Part shown: positions 1 to 9,119 of the stretch, in pieces
Layout: every line of letters starts with the position of its first letter
Numbering within the stretch: position 1 is the stretch's first letter
DNA from: Lentibacillus sediminis
Lineage (GTDB): Bacteria > Bacillota > Bacilli > Bacillales > Amphibacillaceae
Direction of reading: 5' to 3'
Length of the DNA: 64,000 bases
Assembly: GCF_002763455.1 (NCBI RefSeq)
Contig: NZ_NIXK01000002.1
Span: 372,001 to 436,000, forward strand
Made by a program: the position numbers and the translations under genes
Notes under the pieces: model-generated
What the model saw: the letters and a program-made list of their open reading frames with translations, nothing else
Told to the model about the DNA's origin: nothing
The model's database searches: none

Positions 1-422
1 GCAAGTTCTGTTTGCATGGCATCCAGACGCATGATGTTGAACTCATTGTCGGTAATTCCCCAAGAAGTATTTTCACTAAAAAACGAATAATCAATATTCC
101 CGCTGTTGGGGATGCCCTGACTGGCCAAATCAACCAGAAGACCGTCCACCTGCTCTTCGGGAACATGAATGGTGGTGCCGCCGTCCGTAATTTCATAGGC
201 AACACCCCTTGCGTCCAATTCTGCTTTTATCTGTCCTACTTCATTCATGGAAAGATTGCTGTACAGCGGTACAAACGCCGAAGCTGCTGTAAAAATAACG
301 ACCCCCGCTATGAGCAGGATTACAATCAGAACGGAACCGATAAACGTTCCTTTCTGTGTCCTGGACCGTTTTTTCCAATATGAGAACACAGCATCTTTCC
401 AATGGATCATTTTCTCTTTCAT
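1..422 (-). CDS. fliF: Flagellar MS-ring protein FliF (N-terminal part, cut by window edge)
   Basis: Translating the minus strand from the ATG at 422 (preceded by GGCGGGGGAATAT) gives about 140 residues before the window ends. They begin MKEKMIHWKDAVFSYWKKR and continue into a membrane segment (about residues 27-47, GSVLIVILLIAGVVIF). Next comes the FliF ring-building region with VPLYSNLSMNEVGQIKAELD and GNIDYSFFSENTSWGITDNEF, which I recognise as the conserved N-terminal FliF pattern. FliF forms the inner-membrane MS ring, on which the C ring and export gate assemble. It is the fourth gene of flgB-flgC-fliE-fliF. The C-terminal membrane segment and FliG-binding tail lie outside the window. 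Confidence 0.95.
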   Translation of the reverse strand, partial: MKEKMIHWKDAVFSYWKKRSRTQKGTFIGSVLIVILLIAGVVIFTAASAFVPLYSNLSMNEVGQIKAELDARGVAYEITDGGTTIHVPEEQVDGLLVDLASQGIPNSGNIDYSFFSENTSWGITDNEFNIMRLDAMQTEL

Positions 423-476
423 ATATTCCCCCGCCAACATGCTATCGATTGCTGTTACTATGTATTTATCCTAATG

Positions 477-785
477 TTAGATAGACATGCGCATGACTTC
501 GTTATATGCATCGATAACTTTTTTCTGAATTTGCACCGCAGCTTCCAGGGTAACGCTTGATTTCTGAGAGGCGATCATCACATCATGCAAATCATTGACT
601 GTCCCTTGAGCCAGCGCTTGTGTTTTTCGGTCAGATGCGATTTGCGTCTCATTTACTCCATCAATGGCGTTATTTAACATATTGCCGAAGTTTTCCTGCG
701 CCTTTGCAGGGGACATTTCAGGTTTTGTTATGGAGAAATCGGGTAACTGAGCATGTGTTGCCGGATTGATTGCTTGATTCATCAT
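477..785 (-). CDS. fliE: Flagellar hook-basal body complex protein FliE
   Basis: This 102-residue protein is the usual FliE length. The C-terminal half contains DVMIASQKSSVTLEAAVQIQKKVIDAYNEVMRMSI, split here only by reading, which is the conserved FliE signature. FliE is the adapter between the FliF MS ring and the proximal rod and is exported by the flagellar type III system. Two ATG codons (785 and 782) follow GGAGAGGAAAAACA; either could start the protein. It sits 18 nt after flgC and 54 nt before fliF, consistent with one operon. Confidence 0.95.
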   Translation of the reverse strand: MMNQAINPATHAQLPDFSITKPEMSPAKAQENFGNMLNNAIDGVNETQIASDRKTQALAQGTVNDLHDVMIASQKSSVTLEAAVQIQKKVIDAYNEVMRMSI

Positions 786-803
786 TGTTTTTCCTCTCCT
801 TCA

Positions 804-1256
804 CTATCTTCCAATTTCCAATGCCTTCATTAGCATATTTTTACTGGCATTCATGGATGTAATATTTGCTTCATAGGATCTTGTTGCACTCATTAAATCT
901 ACCATTTCCTTTAATGGATCCACATTTGGCAATTCGACATACCCATCCTCATTTGCATCCGGGTGAGAAGGGTTGTAGGCAAGCTTAAATGGTGTTTCGT
1001 CTTCTGTGATGGCTGTCACTTTTACCCCGCCTGAAACATCCGCTGTCTGAGCTGCACGATGTAAATAAGACTGAAAACTGCCTTCTTTTGGCTCCATTAC
1101 AACCATTCTTCTGCGGTATGGCTCGAATTCTCCCTGCTCATTCACTGTTGCCCTGGTTGTCTGGGCATTCGCAATATTGGAAGAAACAACATCCATCCGA
1201 AGCCGCTGGGCTGTGAGAGCACTTGCACTGGTATTAATAGCATTAAAAAGCGACAT
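804..1256 (-). CDS. flgC: Flagellar basal-body rod protein FlgC
   Basis: 150 residues. The N-terminus MSLFNAINTSASALTAQRLR and the SSNIANAQTTR box are the rod/hook-family N-terminal heptad segment. The C-terminus (VDLMSATRSYEANITSMNAS) is the matching C-terminal helix; the two pair as a coiled coil in the assembled rod. FlgC is a proximal rod subunit. The start is supported by AGGGGAGGTAATTAACA before the ATG, and the ribosome site overlaps the flgB stop codon, so the two genes are probably translationally coupled. Confidence 0.96.
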   Translation of the reverse strand: MSLFNAINTSASALTAQRLRMDVVSSNIANAQTTRATVNEQGEFEPYRRRMVVMEPKEGSFQSYLHRAAQTADVSGGVKVTAITEDETPFKLAYNPSHPDANEDGYVELPNVDPLKEMVDLMSATRSYEANITSMNASKNMLMKALEIGR

Positions 1257-1258
1257 TG

Positions 1259-1654
1259 TTAATTACCTCCCCTGAGAACCGTCTGCAGACTGCTGAATTT
1301 GCCACTGATCCGATCAACCAGCCCCTGGTAATAGATCTGGTTTTTTGCCAGTTCCGCCATTTCTTTATCAACGTCTACATTGTTGCCATTATGGTTATAC
1401 ACTGTGCTGTTATCGGTAACGACGCGATAAGGGGTTCCCAGAGTGCCGGAAAATGAAAGGTGTTGTTCATTTGTGCGCTTTGCTGCAAACGAAGATTGGC
1501 GTGCGTTATTTAATACATCCTTAAATACTACCTCTTTTGATTTATAATTCGGTGTATCAATATTGGCGATATTATTGGAAATTGCCCGATTTTTAGCTGA
1601 TGCATAATCCAGTGAATTTTCCAGCGTGCGAATCGTTCCAGCAAATAAGTCCAA
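1259..1654 (-). CDS. flgB: Flagellar basal-body rod protein FlgB
   Basis: FlgB is the proximal rod subunit next to FliE. The conserved SNNIANIDTPNYKSKEV rod box lies near residues 26-42. I place the start at a TTG (1654), giving MDLFAGTIRTLENSLDYA (131 residues). This aligns with the B. subtilis N-terminus as I remember it and puts AAGGAG eight to nine bases upstream. The longer reading from a GTG at 1663 would leave no room for a ribosome site. First gene of the flgB-flgC-fliE-fliF unit. Confidence 0.9.
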   Translation of the reverse strand: MDLFAGTIRTLENSLDYASAKNRAISNNIANIDTPNYKSKEVVFKDVLNNARQSSFAAKRTNEQHLSFSGTLGTPYRVVTDNSTVYNHNGNNVDVDKEMAELAKNQIYYQGLVDRISGKFSSLQTVLRGGN

Positions 1655-1944
1655 GCCTTCCACTCCTTTCCAATTTCAAGCACGGTCAAAAATTTAACCT
1701 CACCTACGAATATTGTAAGTTATCTAGCTTACAAAGTCTATCTATTTTCGATGATTTCCGCAATGGGTAAAATAAATAGTTAAAATGAACTAGATGACAA
1801 ATAATACAAAGTACCTATTTTTACTGGAATTTATTTCCATTTTTGTGTTTTCTTTAAAAATTTCCGGGTTTTGTGCTGAAAAATGACAGAGAAATTTTTC
1901 GACAGGGCGAGTGTGTAAAGAGCAAGGAATTGAATAAGAAGCAA
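1655..1944 (-). promoter_or_regulatory. flgB operon upstream region with inverted repeat at 1713-1734
   Basis: This gap between codY and flgB must hold the flagellar operon promoter, because the codY transcript appears to end at the terminator on its right side. A perfect 7-bp inverted repeat, TTGTAAG-N8-CTTACAA (1713-1734), lies about 60 nt before flgB. It could be an operator or a leader hairpin. A TTGTCA-N16-TATTTA pair exists further upstream but is weak. I found no convincing sigma-D promoter and no match to the CodY consensus AATTTTCWGAAAATT. Confidence 0.4.
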
Positions 1945-1976
1945 ACAAAAAGAGCCGCAGCTTATGCCGCAGCTCT
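1945..1976 (-). terminator. Intrinsic terminator after codY
   Basis: On the minus strand an 11-bp stem (AGAGCTGCGGC / GCTGCGGCTCT, two G-U pairs, loop ATAA) is followed by TTTTTG, 22 nt beyond the codY stop. It separates the xerC-hslVU-codY unit from the flagellar genes. Confidence 0.85.
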
Positions 1977-1998
1977 GTATTATAATATCTTCAAGTGC

Positions 1999-2778
1999 TT
2001 ATCTTGAACGGAGTTTTTCCAGTTCCACAAGAAATTTGCTGTTAAGAACTTTAATATATGTTCCTTTCATACCCAGCGATCTTGATTCAATGACTCCGGC
2101 ACTTTCAAGTTTTCTCAGTGCGTTTACGATCACTGAGCGCGTGATGCCAACCCGATCTGCGATTTTACTCGCTACAAGCAGGCCTTCATTTCCATTTAAC
2201 TCTTCAAAAATATGATCGATAGCTTCCAGTTCACTGTAGGAAAGGGAGCTGATTGCCATTTGCACAACCGCTTTGCTTCTCGCTTCAGTCTCAACTTCTG
2301 CGGTTTTTTCATGAAGGATTTCCATTCCGACAACGGTTGCGCCATACTCTGCAAGCAAGAGATCATCCTCATTAAAGCTCTCCTTGATTCGTCCCAGTAC
2401 AAGCGTACCAAGTCTTTCACCGCCACCGATGATCGGCACAATGGTTGTCAGACCATTTTGAAACAATTCGCGGTTCTCTACAGGGAAAACGGTTTGCGGG
2501 CTGTCAATATCCAGGTTAGAAGTTGTTTCATGAATGTTGGCAAGACCTTGGATATACTCTTCCGGGAATTGTCTTTCTTCCAGCATTCCCTTCATGCGCT
2601 CATTCTCGATTTCCTGATTAACAGCAAATCCCAAAAGCTTCCCTCTTCTGCTTACGATGTACACATTTCCTTTGATAACATCCCGAAGTGTAGCGGACAT
2701 ATCATTAAAATTCACCGATTTTCCTGTTGCTGTCTGCAGCATTGCGTTAATTTTTCTTGCACGATCTAATAGTTCCAT
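1999..2778 (-). CDS. codY: GTP- and branched-chain amino acid-sensing global repressor CodY
   Basis: 259 residues, exactly the usual CodY length. The N-terminal GAF-type effector domain (about 1-155) binds isoleucine, leucine and valine. The C-terminal winged helix carries [32 protein letters not shown] (read in two parts), the conserved CodY recognition helix region. CodY represses stationary-phase, nitrogen and motility genes while GTP and branched-chain amino acids are plentiful. The ATG follows GGAGGATTATC. It is last in xerC-hslV-hslU-codY, as in B. subtilis. Confidence 0.98.
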   Translation of the reverse strand: MELLDRARKINAMLQTATGKSVNFNDMSATLRDVIKGNVYIVSRRGKLLGFAVNQEIENERMKGMLEERQFPEEYIQGLANIHETTSNLDIDSPQTVFPVENRELFQNGLTTIVPIIGGGERLGTLVLGRIKESFNEDDLLLAEYGATVVGMEILHEKTAEVETEARSKAVVQMAISSLSYSELEAIDHIFEELNGNEGLLVASKIADRVGITRSVIVNALRKLESAGVIESRSLGMKGTYIKVLNSKFLVELEKLRSR

Positions 2779-2806
2779 GATAATCCTCCATTCGATTTTA
2801 CTATTT

Positions 2807-4201
2807 TTATAAGATAAATTGACTTAAATCCTTATTTTTCACAATTGAACTCAATTTCTCATCCACATAGGCCGGTGTGATTTCCACCTTCTCCATGCTG
2901 ATTTCCGGCGCTTCAAACGATAGATCTTCCAGCAATTTTTCCAATATGGTATGGAGCCTTCGTGCACCGATATTATCAGTTTCCTGATTGACCTCGTAAG
3001 CTACTTCTGCGAGTCTTTCTATAGCATCGTCAGTAAAAACAACATTTATACCTTCCGTTTTCAGAAGCGCCTGATATTGTTTTAACAATGCATTGGATGG
3101 TTCCTTCAGAATTCGCTTAAAATCATCTACAGTCAGTTTTTCCAGTTCCACCCTGATCGGAAACCTTCCCTGAAGCTCGGGGATCAGATCAGATGGTTTT
3201 GCCATATGAAATGCACCGGCTGCGATGAAAAGCATGTGATCAGTTTTAACAGGTCCATGTTTGGTCACAACTGTAGAACCTTCCACAATTGGCAGAATAT
3301 CGCGCTGCACGCCTTCTCTGGAGACATTCGCGGAATTCTCCTGTTTGACCGCAACCTTATCCATCTCATCAATGAACAGAATACCGGATTCTTCGGCAAG
3401 CTGGATGGCTTCCTGTGCAGCTTCCTCCATATCGACCAGTTTTTGTGCCTCCTGCTGGATAAGCACCTTCCTTGCTTCACTGACCGGCAGTTTTCGCTTT
3501 TTCGTTTTCTTTGGCATGAACTGACTAAAGGCATCCTGCATGTTCATGCCCATCTGTTCCATACCCGAACCCTGCATCATGTCAAACATAGATGGCGGCA
3601 TTTCTTCAATCTCTACACTGACCATGTGATCCTCAAGCTCTCCTAGTGCCAGTTGGTGTTCGATGCGCTTTCGTTTGCTGCGAATTTCTTCATCCTTTTC
3701 CTTTTCCCCATTGTCGTCTTCTTCATCATTCTGGCCAGGGAAAAGCATTTCGAAAGGATTTTTGACACTGTTTTGCTTTTTCACTTTGGGGACAAGCAAG
3801 CTGACGAGTTTCTTGTTTGCTTCCTGTTCCGCCTTGCCCCTTACTTGATTCATTTTTTCCTCTTTCACCATTCTGAGCGACATCTCCACCAGGTCGCGGA
3901 CCATTGCTTCGACATCCCGGCCGACATAGCCGACTTCTGTATACTTGGTTGCCTCCACCTTAACGAATGGGGCTCCCACCATCTTGGCCAGCCTTCTGGC
4001 GATTTCTGTCTTACCGACACCGGTTGGTCCGATCATCAGAATGTTTTTCGGAACGATCTCATCTTTGATCGATTCCTCAAGCCTCATTCGCCGGTAGCGA
4101 TTCCGAAGAGCAATAGCAACAGAACGCTTGGCATTGTTCTGCCCGATTATATACTCATCCAATTGACCCACAATTTGCTTTGGCGTAAAATCAATTCCCA
4201 T
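2807..4201 (-). CDS. hslU: ATP-dependent protease ATPase subunit HslU (ClpY)
   Basis: 464 residues. AAA+ unfoldase that feeds substrates to the HslV proteolytic chamber. Walker A is [16 protein letters not shown] near residues 58-73. The pore loop region [12 protein letters not shown] follows, then a long charged I-domain (about 110-245). Walker B is [12 protein letters not shown], and the C-terminal sensor-2 region contains [17 protein letters not shown]. The protein ends in QFIL, where HslU tails insert into HslV. The gene lies 21 nt after hslV and 28 nt before codY. Confidence 0.97.
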   Translation of the reverse strand: MGIDFTPKQIVGQLDEYIIGQNNAKRSVAIALRNRYRRMRLEESIKDEIVPKNILMIGPTGVGKTEIARRLAKMVGAPFVKVEATKYTEVGYVGRDVEAMVRDLVEMSLRMVKEEKMNQVRGKAEQEANKKLVSLLVPKVKKQNSVKNPFEMLFPGQNDEEDDNGEKEKDEEIRSKRKRIEHQLALGELEDHMVSVEIEEMPPSMFDMMQGSGMEQMGMNMQDAFSQFMPKKTKKRKLPVSEARKVLIQQEAQKLVDMEEAAQEAIQLAEESGILFIDEMDKVAVKQENSANVSREGVQRDILPIVEGSTVVTKHGPVKTDHMLFIAAGAFHMAKPSDLIPELQGRFPIRVELEKLTVDDFKRILKEPSNALLKQYQALLKTEGINVVFTDDAIERLAEVAYEVNQETDNIGARRLHTILEKLLEDLSFEAPEISMEKVEITPAYVDEKLSSIVKNKDLSQFIL

Positions 4202-4222
4202 CGAGTTTAACAGGCCTCCTTA

Positions 4223-4768
4223 TCAGTCAAGTACCTCCAGGGTGGTATGGTCATTTGTAAACACACAAATTTCCCCGGCTATCTTCATGGCAGACTGAGC
4301 AATCTCCCTGGCGGACATTTGCTCCGAATGGCGGACAAGTGCCCGCCCGGCACTCAGCGCATAATTGCCGCCGGAACCGATCGCCAATATCCCATCATCG
4401 GGTTCAATAACCTCCCCCGTTCCGGATACCAGCAGCATGCTCTCTTTGTTCATGACAATAAGCATCGCTTCCAATTTGCGCAGCACCTTATCGCTGCGCC
4501 ACTCCTTCGCCAGCTCCACAGAAGCTCTGGTCAAATTGCCATTGTAGGTCTCCAGCTTGCCTTCAAATTTTTCAAACAGTGTAAACGCATCTGCGACAGA
4601 GCCTGCAAATCCTGCCAGCACCTGGCCGTTAAACAATGTGCGGACTTTTTTTGCGGTGTGTTTCATGACAACCGCATTGCCAAGTGTAACCTGGCCGTCC
4701 CCGCACATCGCGGACTGCCCTTTATGCCGGACAGCAAAAATTGTGGTGGCATGCATCTCATTCGCCAT
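4223..4768 (-). CDS. hslV: ATP-dependent protease peptidase subunit HslV (ClpQ)
   Basis: Proteasome-like peptidase that forms a double hexamer capped by HslU. The core [20 protein letters not shown] carries the likely active Thr of the TTI motif. [14 protein letters not shown] and the KLEAMLIV strand are family features. I choose the ATG at 4768 (181 residues, AAGGGGTG upstream) over a GTG three codons earlier. The N-terminus is then [11 protein letters not shown], so there are residues ahead of the predicted catalytic Thr and no Ser at position 2, unlike B. subtilis ClpQ (MSSFHATTI). Confidence 0.95.
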   Translation of the reverse strand: MANEMHATTIFAVRHKGQSAMCGDGQVTLGNAVVMKHTAKKVRTLFNGQVLAGFAGSVADAFTLFEKFEGKLETYNGNLTRASVELAKEWRSDKVLRKLEAMLIVMNKESMLLVSGTGEVIEPDDGILAIGSGGNYALSAGRALVRHSEQMSAREIAQSAMKIAGEICVFTNDHTTLEVLD

Positions 4769-4792
4769 TTTCTTCACCCCTTCCCTTCATCG

Positions 4793-5713
4793 TCAGCCTT
4801 TTGCACGCGGATGACTGTTCATGTAAACGTCACGCATATGATTCTTTGTCACATGTGTATAGATCTGAGTGGAAGTTAAACTTTCATGACCCAGCAGCTC
4901 CTGCACGGTGCGAAGGTCAGCACCTTCATTCAGCATATGGGTTGCAAATGTATGGCGCAGTTTATGCGGATGAAGCCGGACGGTCAGCGCTGCCTTTTCA
5001 ACTAACTTGTTTAAAATCAGCCGCATACCTCTGTCCGTTAATGGCTGGCCGCGAGCATTCAGAAAAACAGCATCGGATGTTGATTTAGCTTTTTCCAAGA
5101 GTTCAGCCCGCCCGCCATGTATGTAGGTTTCCAGAGCAATTTCAGCAAACCTCCCAAATGGAAGATAGCGTTCTTTTCTGCCCTTGCCCCTCACAAACAT
5201 GGTGCCAATGGAAAAATCAATGTCTCCCAGCTTCAACCCCTTGCATTCACCAATCCGCATTCCGGTGGCATACAGCACTTCCAGGAGCGCCTGATTTCGC
5301 TGCCCAAGTGGTTCTTCAAGATTACTCACCTCAAAAAGCTGTTCCAATTCCTCTTCGTATAAAAATCCGGGAATCGGTTTATCTGCTTTCGGCATGGAGA
5401 CATGGGCGAACGGGTTGATGCTGAGGTGACCTTCCCGCTCAAGAAACCGGTAAAAGCCCCTCAATGATGAAATTTTGCGGGACACGGATCTTCTGCTTAA
5501 GTTTTGTTCATACAAGCCAGTTAAAAACGAACGAACAATTCGCTGATCCACATCCCCTGGCTCCGCAATTCCCTCGGCAGCCAAAAAGCGGTGATAGGTT
5601 TCCAAATCATCCAAATAATACTTTACCGTGTATGGGGAGGCATTCTTTTCTATTTGCAGATATTCTGCAAACTGAGCAGCGTACGCATCCAATTCCTCAC
5701 CTTCCAAGCACAT
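4793..5713 (-). CDS. xerC: Tyrosine recombinase XerC (CodV)
   Basis: Site-specific recombinase that resolves chromosome dimers at dif with XerD. The N-terminal SAM-like DNA-binding domain spans about residues 1-95. Catalytic residues are visible: Arg in YATGMRIGE, Lys in VRGKGRKERYLPFG, HKLRH in HPHKLRHTFATHML, LLGHESLTSTQIYTHV with His and the Tyr nucleophile. An upstream TTG at 5761 would sit only a few bases from the predicted transcript start, so I prefer the ATG at 5713 (306 residues). The true start is uncertain because no strong ribosome site precedes it. First gene of the xerC-hslVU-codY operon. Confidence 0.93.
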   Translation of the reverse strand: MCLEGEELDAYAAQFAEYLQIEKNASPYTVKYYLDDLETYHRFLAAEGIAEPGDVDQRIVRSFLTGLYEQNLSRRSVSRKISSLRGFYRFLEREGHLSINPFAHVSMPKADKPIPGFLYEEELEQLFEVSNLEEPLGQRNQALLEVLYATGMRIGECKGLKLGDIDFSIGTMFVRGKGRKERYLPFGRFAEIALETYIHGGRAELLEKAKSTSDAVFLNARGQPLTDRGMRLILNKLVEKAALTVRLHPHKLRHTFATHMLNEGADLRTVQELLGHESLTSTQIYTHVTKNHMRDVYMNSHPRAKG

Positions 5714-5772
5714 CGTATTATCTGCAGACAGCTCAATAATTAAAACAAAATTCTGAAACAAATCCCGTTTTT

Positions 5773-5800
5773 ATTATAACATAAAAATGTCTTTTGTCAT
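5773..5800 (-). promoter_or_regulatory. Sigma-A promoter of xerC-hslVU-codY
   Basis: Minus-strand ATGACA (5795-5800), a 16-nt spacer and a perfect TATAAT (5773-5778). Transcription would start near 5766, which makes the TTG at 5761 an unlikely start codon for xerC. Confidence 0.7.
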
Positions 5801-5992
5801 GCTTCATTACATTTATTTCTGAAAACAGGCAGACTTTTTATGCGGTACAAGTGTCAAGTAAACACCCTTACCAATGCAATATTATATCTGTTGCAGATTA
5901 ATTAGTCAACACAAAACAATTCGTTTATTTTAGAAAAATTAGATTCTGTGAAAAGTTTGTGAAAAGCTAGTACTGGTATTAACAACTTTGCA

Positions 5993-6301
5993 TCAAATTA
6001 TGCCCAGTTCACTGATTTTTGCTTTGGTTTCCTCTGTCCCCAGCTGAAAAATTTTCTTGTGAATCTGCAGCATGTGGTCATTGTAAGCTCCTCTTTCTTC
6101 ATCCGCTCCCCATTCATCAAATGGCTTGCCGATATATTCCGTCGCGTTCGTGGCATCTTTATTTTTTTTCATAAACAGTTCCTGAAGTTCTTCTATCTCC
6201 TTATGGTTTGCTGTAATTTCATATTCTACACCCGAGTCGGGGATGGAGATCTCCCTGATTTCCTGGGTATCTATGGTAACAAAATAGTGTTTTTTCTCCA
6301 T
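5993..6301 (-). CDS. Small protein of unknown function, possible general-stress gene
   Basis: 102 residues beginning MEKKHYFVTIDTQEIREISI. The ATG is well supported by GGGAGGGAAATCAC. It has no signal peptide, membrane segment or cysteine. It is acidic and Glu/Lys rich, and the last half looks helical (MLQIHKKIFQLGTEETKAKI). I do not recognise the family. It occupies the place between topA and xerC where B. subtilis carries trmFO. A sigma-B-like promoter lies just upstream (6326-6351), suggesting stress induction. This is inference only. Confidence 0.75.
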   Translation of the reverse strand: MEKKHYFVTIDTQEIREISIPDSGVEYEITANHKEIEELQELFMKKNKDATNATEYIGKPFDEWGADEERGAYNDHMLQIHKKIFQLGTEETKAKISELGII

Positions 6302-6325
6302 GTGATTTCCCTCCCTGTCAAAATG

Positions 6326-6351
6326 TTTCCCCTATTTCATTCTGTTGAAAC
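6326..6351 (-). promoter_or_regulatory. Sigma-B-like promoter before the 102-residue unknown gene
   Basis: Minus strand GTTTCA (6346-6351), 14-nt spacer, GGGAAA (6326-6331). The sigma-B consensus is GTTTAA-N13-15-GGGWAW. The predicted leader is about 18 nt and already holds the ribosome site. No good sigma-A pair was seen in the same gap. Confidence 0.5.
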
Positions 6352-6460
6352 TTTCATGGTGGAAGCTTAGACAGACAGAGATCAGGAAGAACTAAATAAT
6401 TTCCAGCATTTGTATACATCCAAAGGAAAACTGCCCGTTGCAACACGAGCAGCTGATCTT

Positions 6461-8539
6461 TTAGCTTTGTGGAGTTTCTTCATAGTCACAATTGGTGCAC
6501 TGAACCTGTGTGCCTTTTTTCTTCTTTTTCTCAACCAGCAAAGAGTCGCATTTTGGACAAGGCCGGGCAATTGGTTTATCCCAGGAAACGAAATCGCACT
6601 CCGGAAAGCGGTCACATCCGTAAAATGTCCTTTTCTTCTTGGATTTGCGCTCCACGACATTTCCTTCTTTACACTTGGGACATTTCACGCCAATTTCCTT
6701 AAGAATCGGCTTGGTGTTGCGGCATTCCGGAAAGTTGGAGCATGCCAGGAATTTCCCGTAGCGGCCCATTTTATACACCATTTCATGTCCGCAGTTTTCA
6801 CAGGTGATACCGGCGGGCTCATCCTTGATTTCCACGTTCTCCATTTCTTCTTCCGCTGTCTTGAGACGCTTCTCGAAATCCTGATAAAACGAATCGATAA
6901 TGTTTACCCATTCGTTCTTTCCTTCCTCAATCGAATCAAGGTCACCCTCCATTTTGACCGTGAAATCCACATCAATGATTTCCGGGAAAAACTCTTCCAC
7001 CATTTCGCTGACAATGCTGCCAAGCTCTGTTGGAATAAAGCGCTTATTGTCCAAGCTGACATATCCCCTGCGCTGAATGGTATCAAGTGTCGGTGCATAA
7101 GTGGATGGGCGTCCAATACCCAGTTCTTCCATGGTGCGGACAAGTCTCGCTTCCGTATAACGGGGAGGCGGCTGGGTGAAGTGCTGGTTTGGTGTGATTT
7201 CCTCTGCCTTCACTTCTCCTCCTTCTTCGAGATCAGGCAAGGTTTTATCTTCTTCTTTTTTGTTGTCATCCGTTCCCTCGACGTATACTCTCATGAAACC
7301 TTTAAATTTGATTTTTGAACCGGTGGCCCGGAATTCCACCCCGTTATTCAGCAGATGGACAGTCATCGTATCCATCACAGCGGGAGCCATCTGACTTGCC
7401 ATAAACCGCTCCCATACCAGCTTATACAGGCGATACTGATCTCTGGACAAGATGTCTTTCAATGTTTTAGGATCTCTGAGTGCTGAAGTTGGGCGGATTG
7501 CTTCATGTGCATCCTGTGCGCCTTCTTTTTTCTTTGCTGACTTATTCTGTCCTAGATATTCTTCGCCGTATTTTTCTTCAATATATTGTTTTGCTTCTTG
7601 TTTGGCGGTATCGGAAATTCGGGTGGAATCGGTACGCATGTAGGTGATTAGCCCTGTAATGCCGCCCGCCTTTTTCCCTAAATCAATTCCTTCATACAAT
7701 GCTTGAGCAACCATCATTGTCTTTCTCGCCCGGAAGTTGAGCTTTCTAGCTGCTTCCTGCTGCAGGGAAGAGGTGATGAATGGCTGTGCTGGATTGCGTT
7801 TGCGCTCCCGTTTGGCAACTTTGTCTATTGAGAAGTTTTTCCCTTTCAGGCGGGCGGTGACTTCCTTTACTTCCTCTTCGGATTTTAATTCTCGTTTTTT
7901 ACCGTCCACGCCATAAAAAGAGCCCTCAAACCGGTCTTTCTCTTTCAGAAAACCGGCATCAATGGACCAGTATTCTTCCGGCTTGAAATTCTCGATCTCT
8001 TTCTCGCGGTCAATAATCATCTTCAGTGCGACAGACTGAACCCTGCCTGCACTTAATCCTTTTTTCACTTTCTTCCATAACAGTGGACTGATATTGTAGC
8101 CGACAAGCCGGTCAAGTATCCGCCTTGCCTGCTGGGCATCCACCAAATCGACATCAATGGATCTTGGGTGTTTAAAAGATTCCTTGATGGCATCTTTAGT
8201 AATTTCATTAAATACGACACGGCATTTTGACTCTTCATCTATATCAAGTATATGTGCCAAATGCCAGGCGATCGCTTCCCCTTCCCTGTCCGGGTCAGCT
8301 GCAAGATAGATTTTTTTAGCTTTCTTTGCGGCTTTGCGCAGCTCTTTCAGTACATCGCCTTTACCGCGTATGGTAATATATTTCGGTTTATACTCATCTT
8401 CTGTATCCACACCCATCTGACTTTTCGGGAGATCCCGGATGTGGCCCATGGATGCTTTCACTGTATATTTTTTTCCCAAATAGCGTTCTATCGTTTTCGC
8501 CTTTGCCGGCGATTCAACGATCACTAGATAATCTGACAT
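6461..8539 (-). CDS. topA: DNA topoisomerase I
   Basis: Type IA enzyme that relaxes negative supercoils. The Toprim domain starts at once ([31 protein letters not shown]). The catalytic Tyr lies in [14 protein letters not shown] near residue 300. The C-terminal 120 residues carry three four-cysteine zinc motifs ([39 protein letters not shown]). I start at the ATG at 8539 ([10 protein letters not shown], 692 residues) because it follows GGGAGGAAATGGA. The longer open frame upstream is only repeat DNA. The gene has its own promoter about 400 nt upstream and a long structured leader. Confidence 0.97.
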   Translation of the reverse strand: MSDYLVIVESPAKAKTIERYLGKKYTVKASMGHIRDLPKSQMGVDTEDEYKPKYITIRGKGDVLKELRKAAKKAKKIYLAADPDREGEAIAWHLAHILDIDEESKCRVVFNEITKDAIKESFKHPRSIDVDLVDAQQARRILDRLVGYNISPLLWKKVKKGLSAGRVQSVALKMIIDREKEIENFKPEEYWSIDAGFLKEKDRFEGSFYGVDGKKRELKSEEEVKEVTARLKGKNFSIDKVAKRERKRNPAQPFITSSLQQEAARKLNFRARKTMMVAQALYEGIDLGKKAGGITGLITYMRTDSTRISDTAKQEAKQYIEEKYGEEYLGQNKSAKKKEGAQDAHEAIRPTSALRDPKTLKDILSRDQYRLYKLVWERFMASQMAPAVMDTMTVHLLNNGVEFRATGSKIKFKGFMRVYVEGTDDNKKEEDKTLPDLEEGGEVKAEEITPNQHFTQPPPRYTEARLVRTMEELGIGRPSTYAPTLDTIQRRGYVSLDNKRFIPTELGSIVSEMVEEFFPEIIDVDFTVKMEGDLDSIEEGKNEWVNIIDSFYQDFEKRLKTAEEEMENVEIKDEPAGITCENCGHEMVYKMGRYGKFLACSNFPECRNTKPILKEIGVKCPKCKEGNVVERKSKKKRTFYGCDRFPECDFVSWDKPIARPCPKCDSLLVEKKKKKGTQVQCTNCDYEETPQS

Positions 8540-8550
8540 TCCATTTCCTC

Positions 8551-8930
8551 CCAGAATGAGGTTGCGATAAAGTGAAACTTCATTCAGTGGGATCCCCGTG
8601 TTCTTCGGGGCCTCACTGAATGTTAGTTGAACCAATAGGGCTTTTACAGGCAGTTAGCCTCCACCTAAAAATATTAATTTTTCCTTCCATATTTGGAAGT
8701 GGAGGGTTACTGCGTGTTAACCTGCAATAAAGTGAAATTTCATTTCGCGGCGTATTTCAGCTAAATGGCAGTTACGGCCCACACGATGTGGGTCATAAAG
8801 ATGTTGCCACACAACGTGGCGTTCTTAGTCTTTGTTCCTAAGATCGGTTTATTACAGGCATTTATCCCACGTCTTCTTTTTTAATGTGGGGGCTTACTTA
8901 TCTGTTACCCTGTAATAAAAAATTGGAAAT
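8551..8930 (-). repeat. Family B hairpin-rich element forming the topA 5' leader
   Basis: A chain of stem-loops lies between the topA promoter and its ribosome site. Examples on the plus strand: ATTCAGTG..CACTGAAT around CCCCG/CGGGG (8581-8620), GCCTCCAC..GTGGAGG (8657-8708), CCCAC..GTGGG pairs (8780-8792 and 8867-8890), GCCAC-ACAA-CGTGG, and TCTTAG..CTAAGA. The boxes AAGTGAAAYTTYATT and GTTAGTTGAAC recur in the partial copy at 9030-9110, and TTAACCTGCA recurs at 9710-9720. I remember similar sequence from other Bacillaceae intergenic regions. It is either a mobile element or a cis RNA. Everything from about 8932 to 8540 would be transcribed as topA leader. Confidence 0.7.
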
Positions 8931-8938
8931 CGTCACTA

Positions 8939-8967
8939 ATATTAAATACATACCTTCTATTTGTCAA
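8939..8967 (-). promoter_or_regulatory. Sigma-A promoter of topA
   Basis: Minus-strand perfect TTGACA (8962-8967), 17-nt spacer, TAATAT (8939-8944). The predicted start near 8932 gives a leader of roughly 390 nt before the topA ATG. Confidence 0.8.
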
Positions 8968-9029
8968 ACAAACTGTGCGCAAGATTAATGCTATGGTATG
9001 TGGTTTTTCCTGAATTATGAAGAATGATA

Positions 9030-9110
9030 TTAAGTGAAACTTTATTTCGCAGGGACCCGGGCCCCCAAAAAACTATGGTCCTCGTATGTTAGTTGAACAA
9101 ACTATTTTAT
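9030..9110. repeat. Partial family B element upstream of the topA promoter
   Basis: Contains TTAAGTGAAACTTTATTTCG and ATGTTAGTTGAAC, the same boxes as in the 8551-8930 element. Between them is a short hairpin (AGGGACC..GGTCCTC). The copy is truncated and lies outside the predicted topA transcript. Confidence 0.6.
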
Positions 9111-9119
9111 TCGTGTTCT

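Noticed and set aside
1655-1944. CodY-binding site controlling flgB
   Set aside because: AAATTTTTCGACAG near 1890 was tested against AATTTTCWGAAAATT and has too many mismatches.
5714-5761. Longer xerC starting at a TTG
   Set aside because: The TTG would be within about five bases of the predicted transcript start from the TATAAT at 5773-5778.
6410-7318. 302-codon plus-strand open frame
   Set aside because: Antisense to the 3' half of topA, rich in Phe and His, with no domain pattern.
8540-8635. N-terminal extension of topA to 8635
   Set aside because: The extra residues are translated from the family B repeat; the ATG at 8539 has the only good ribosome site.
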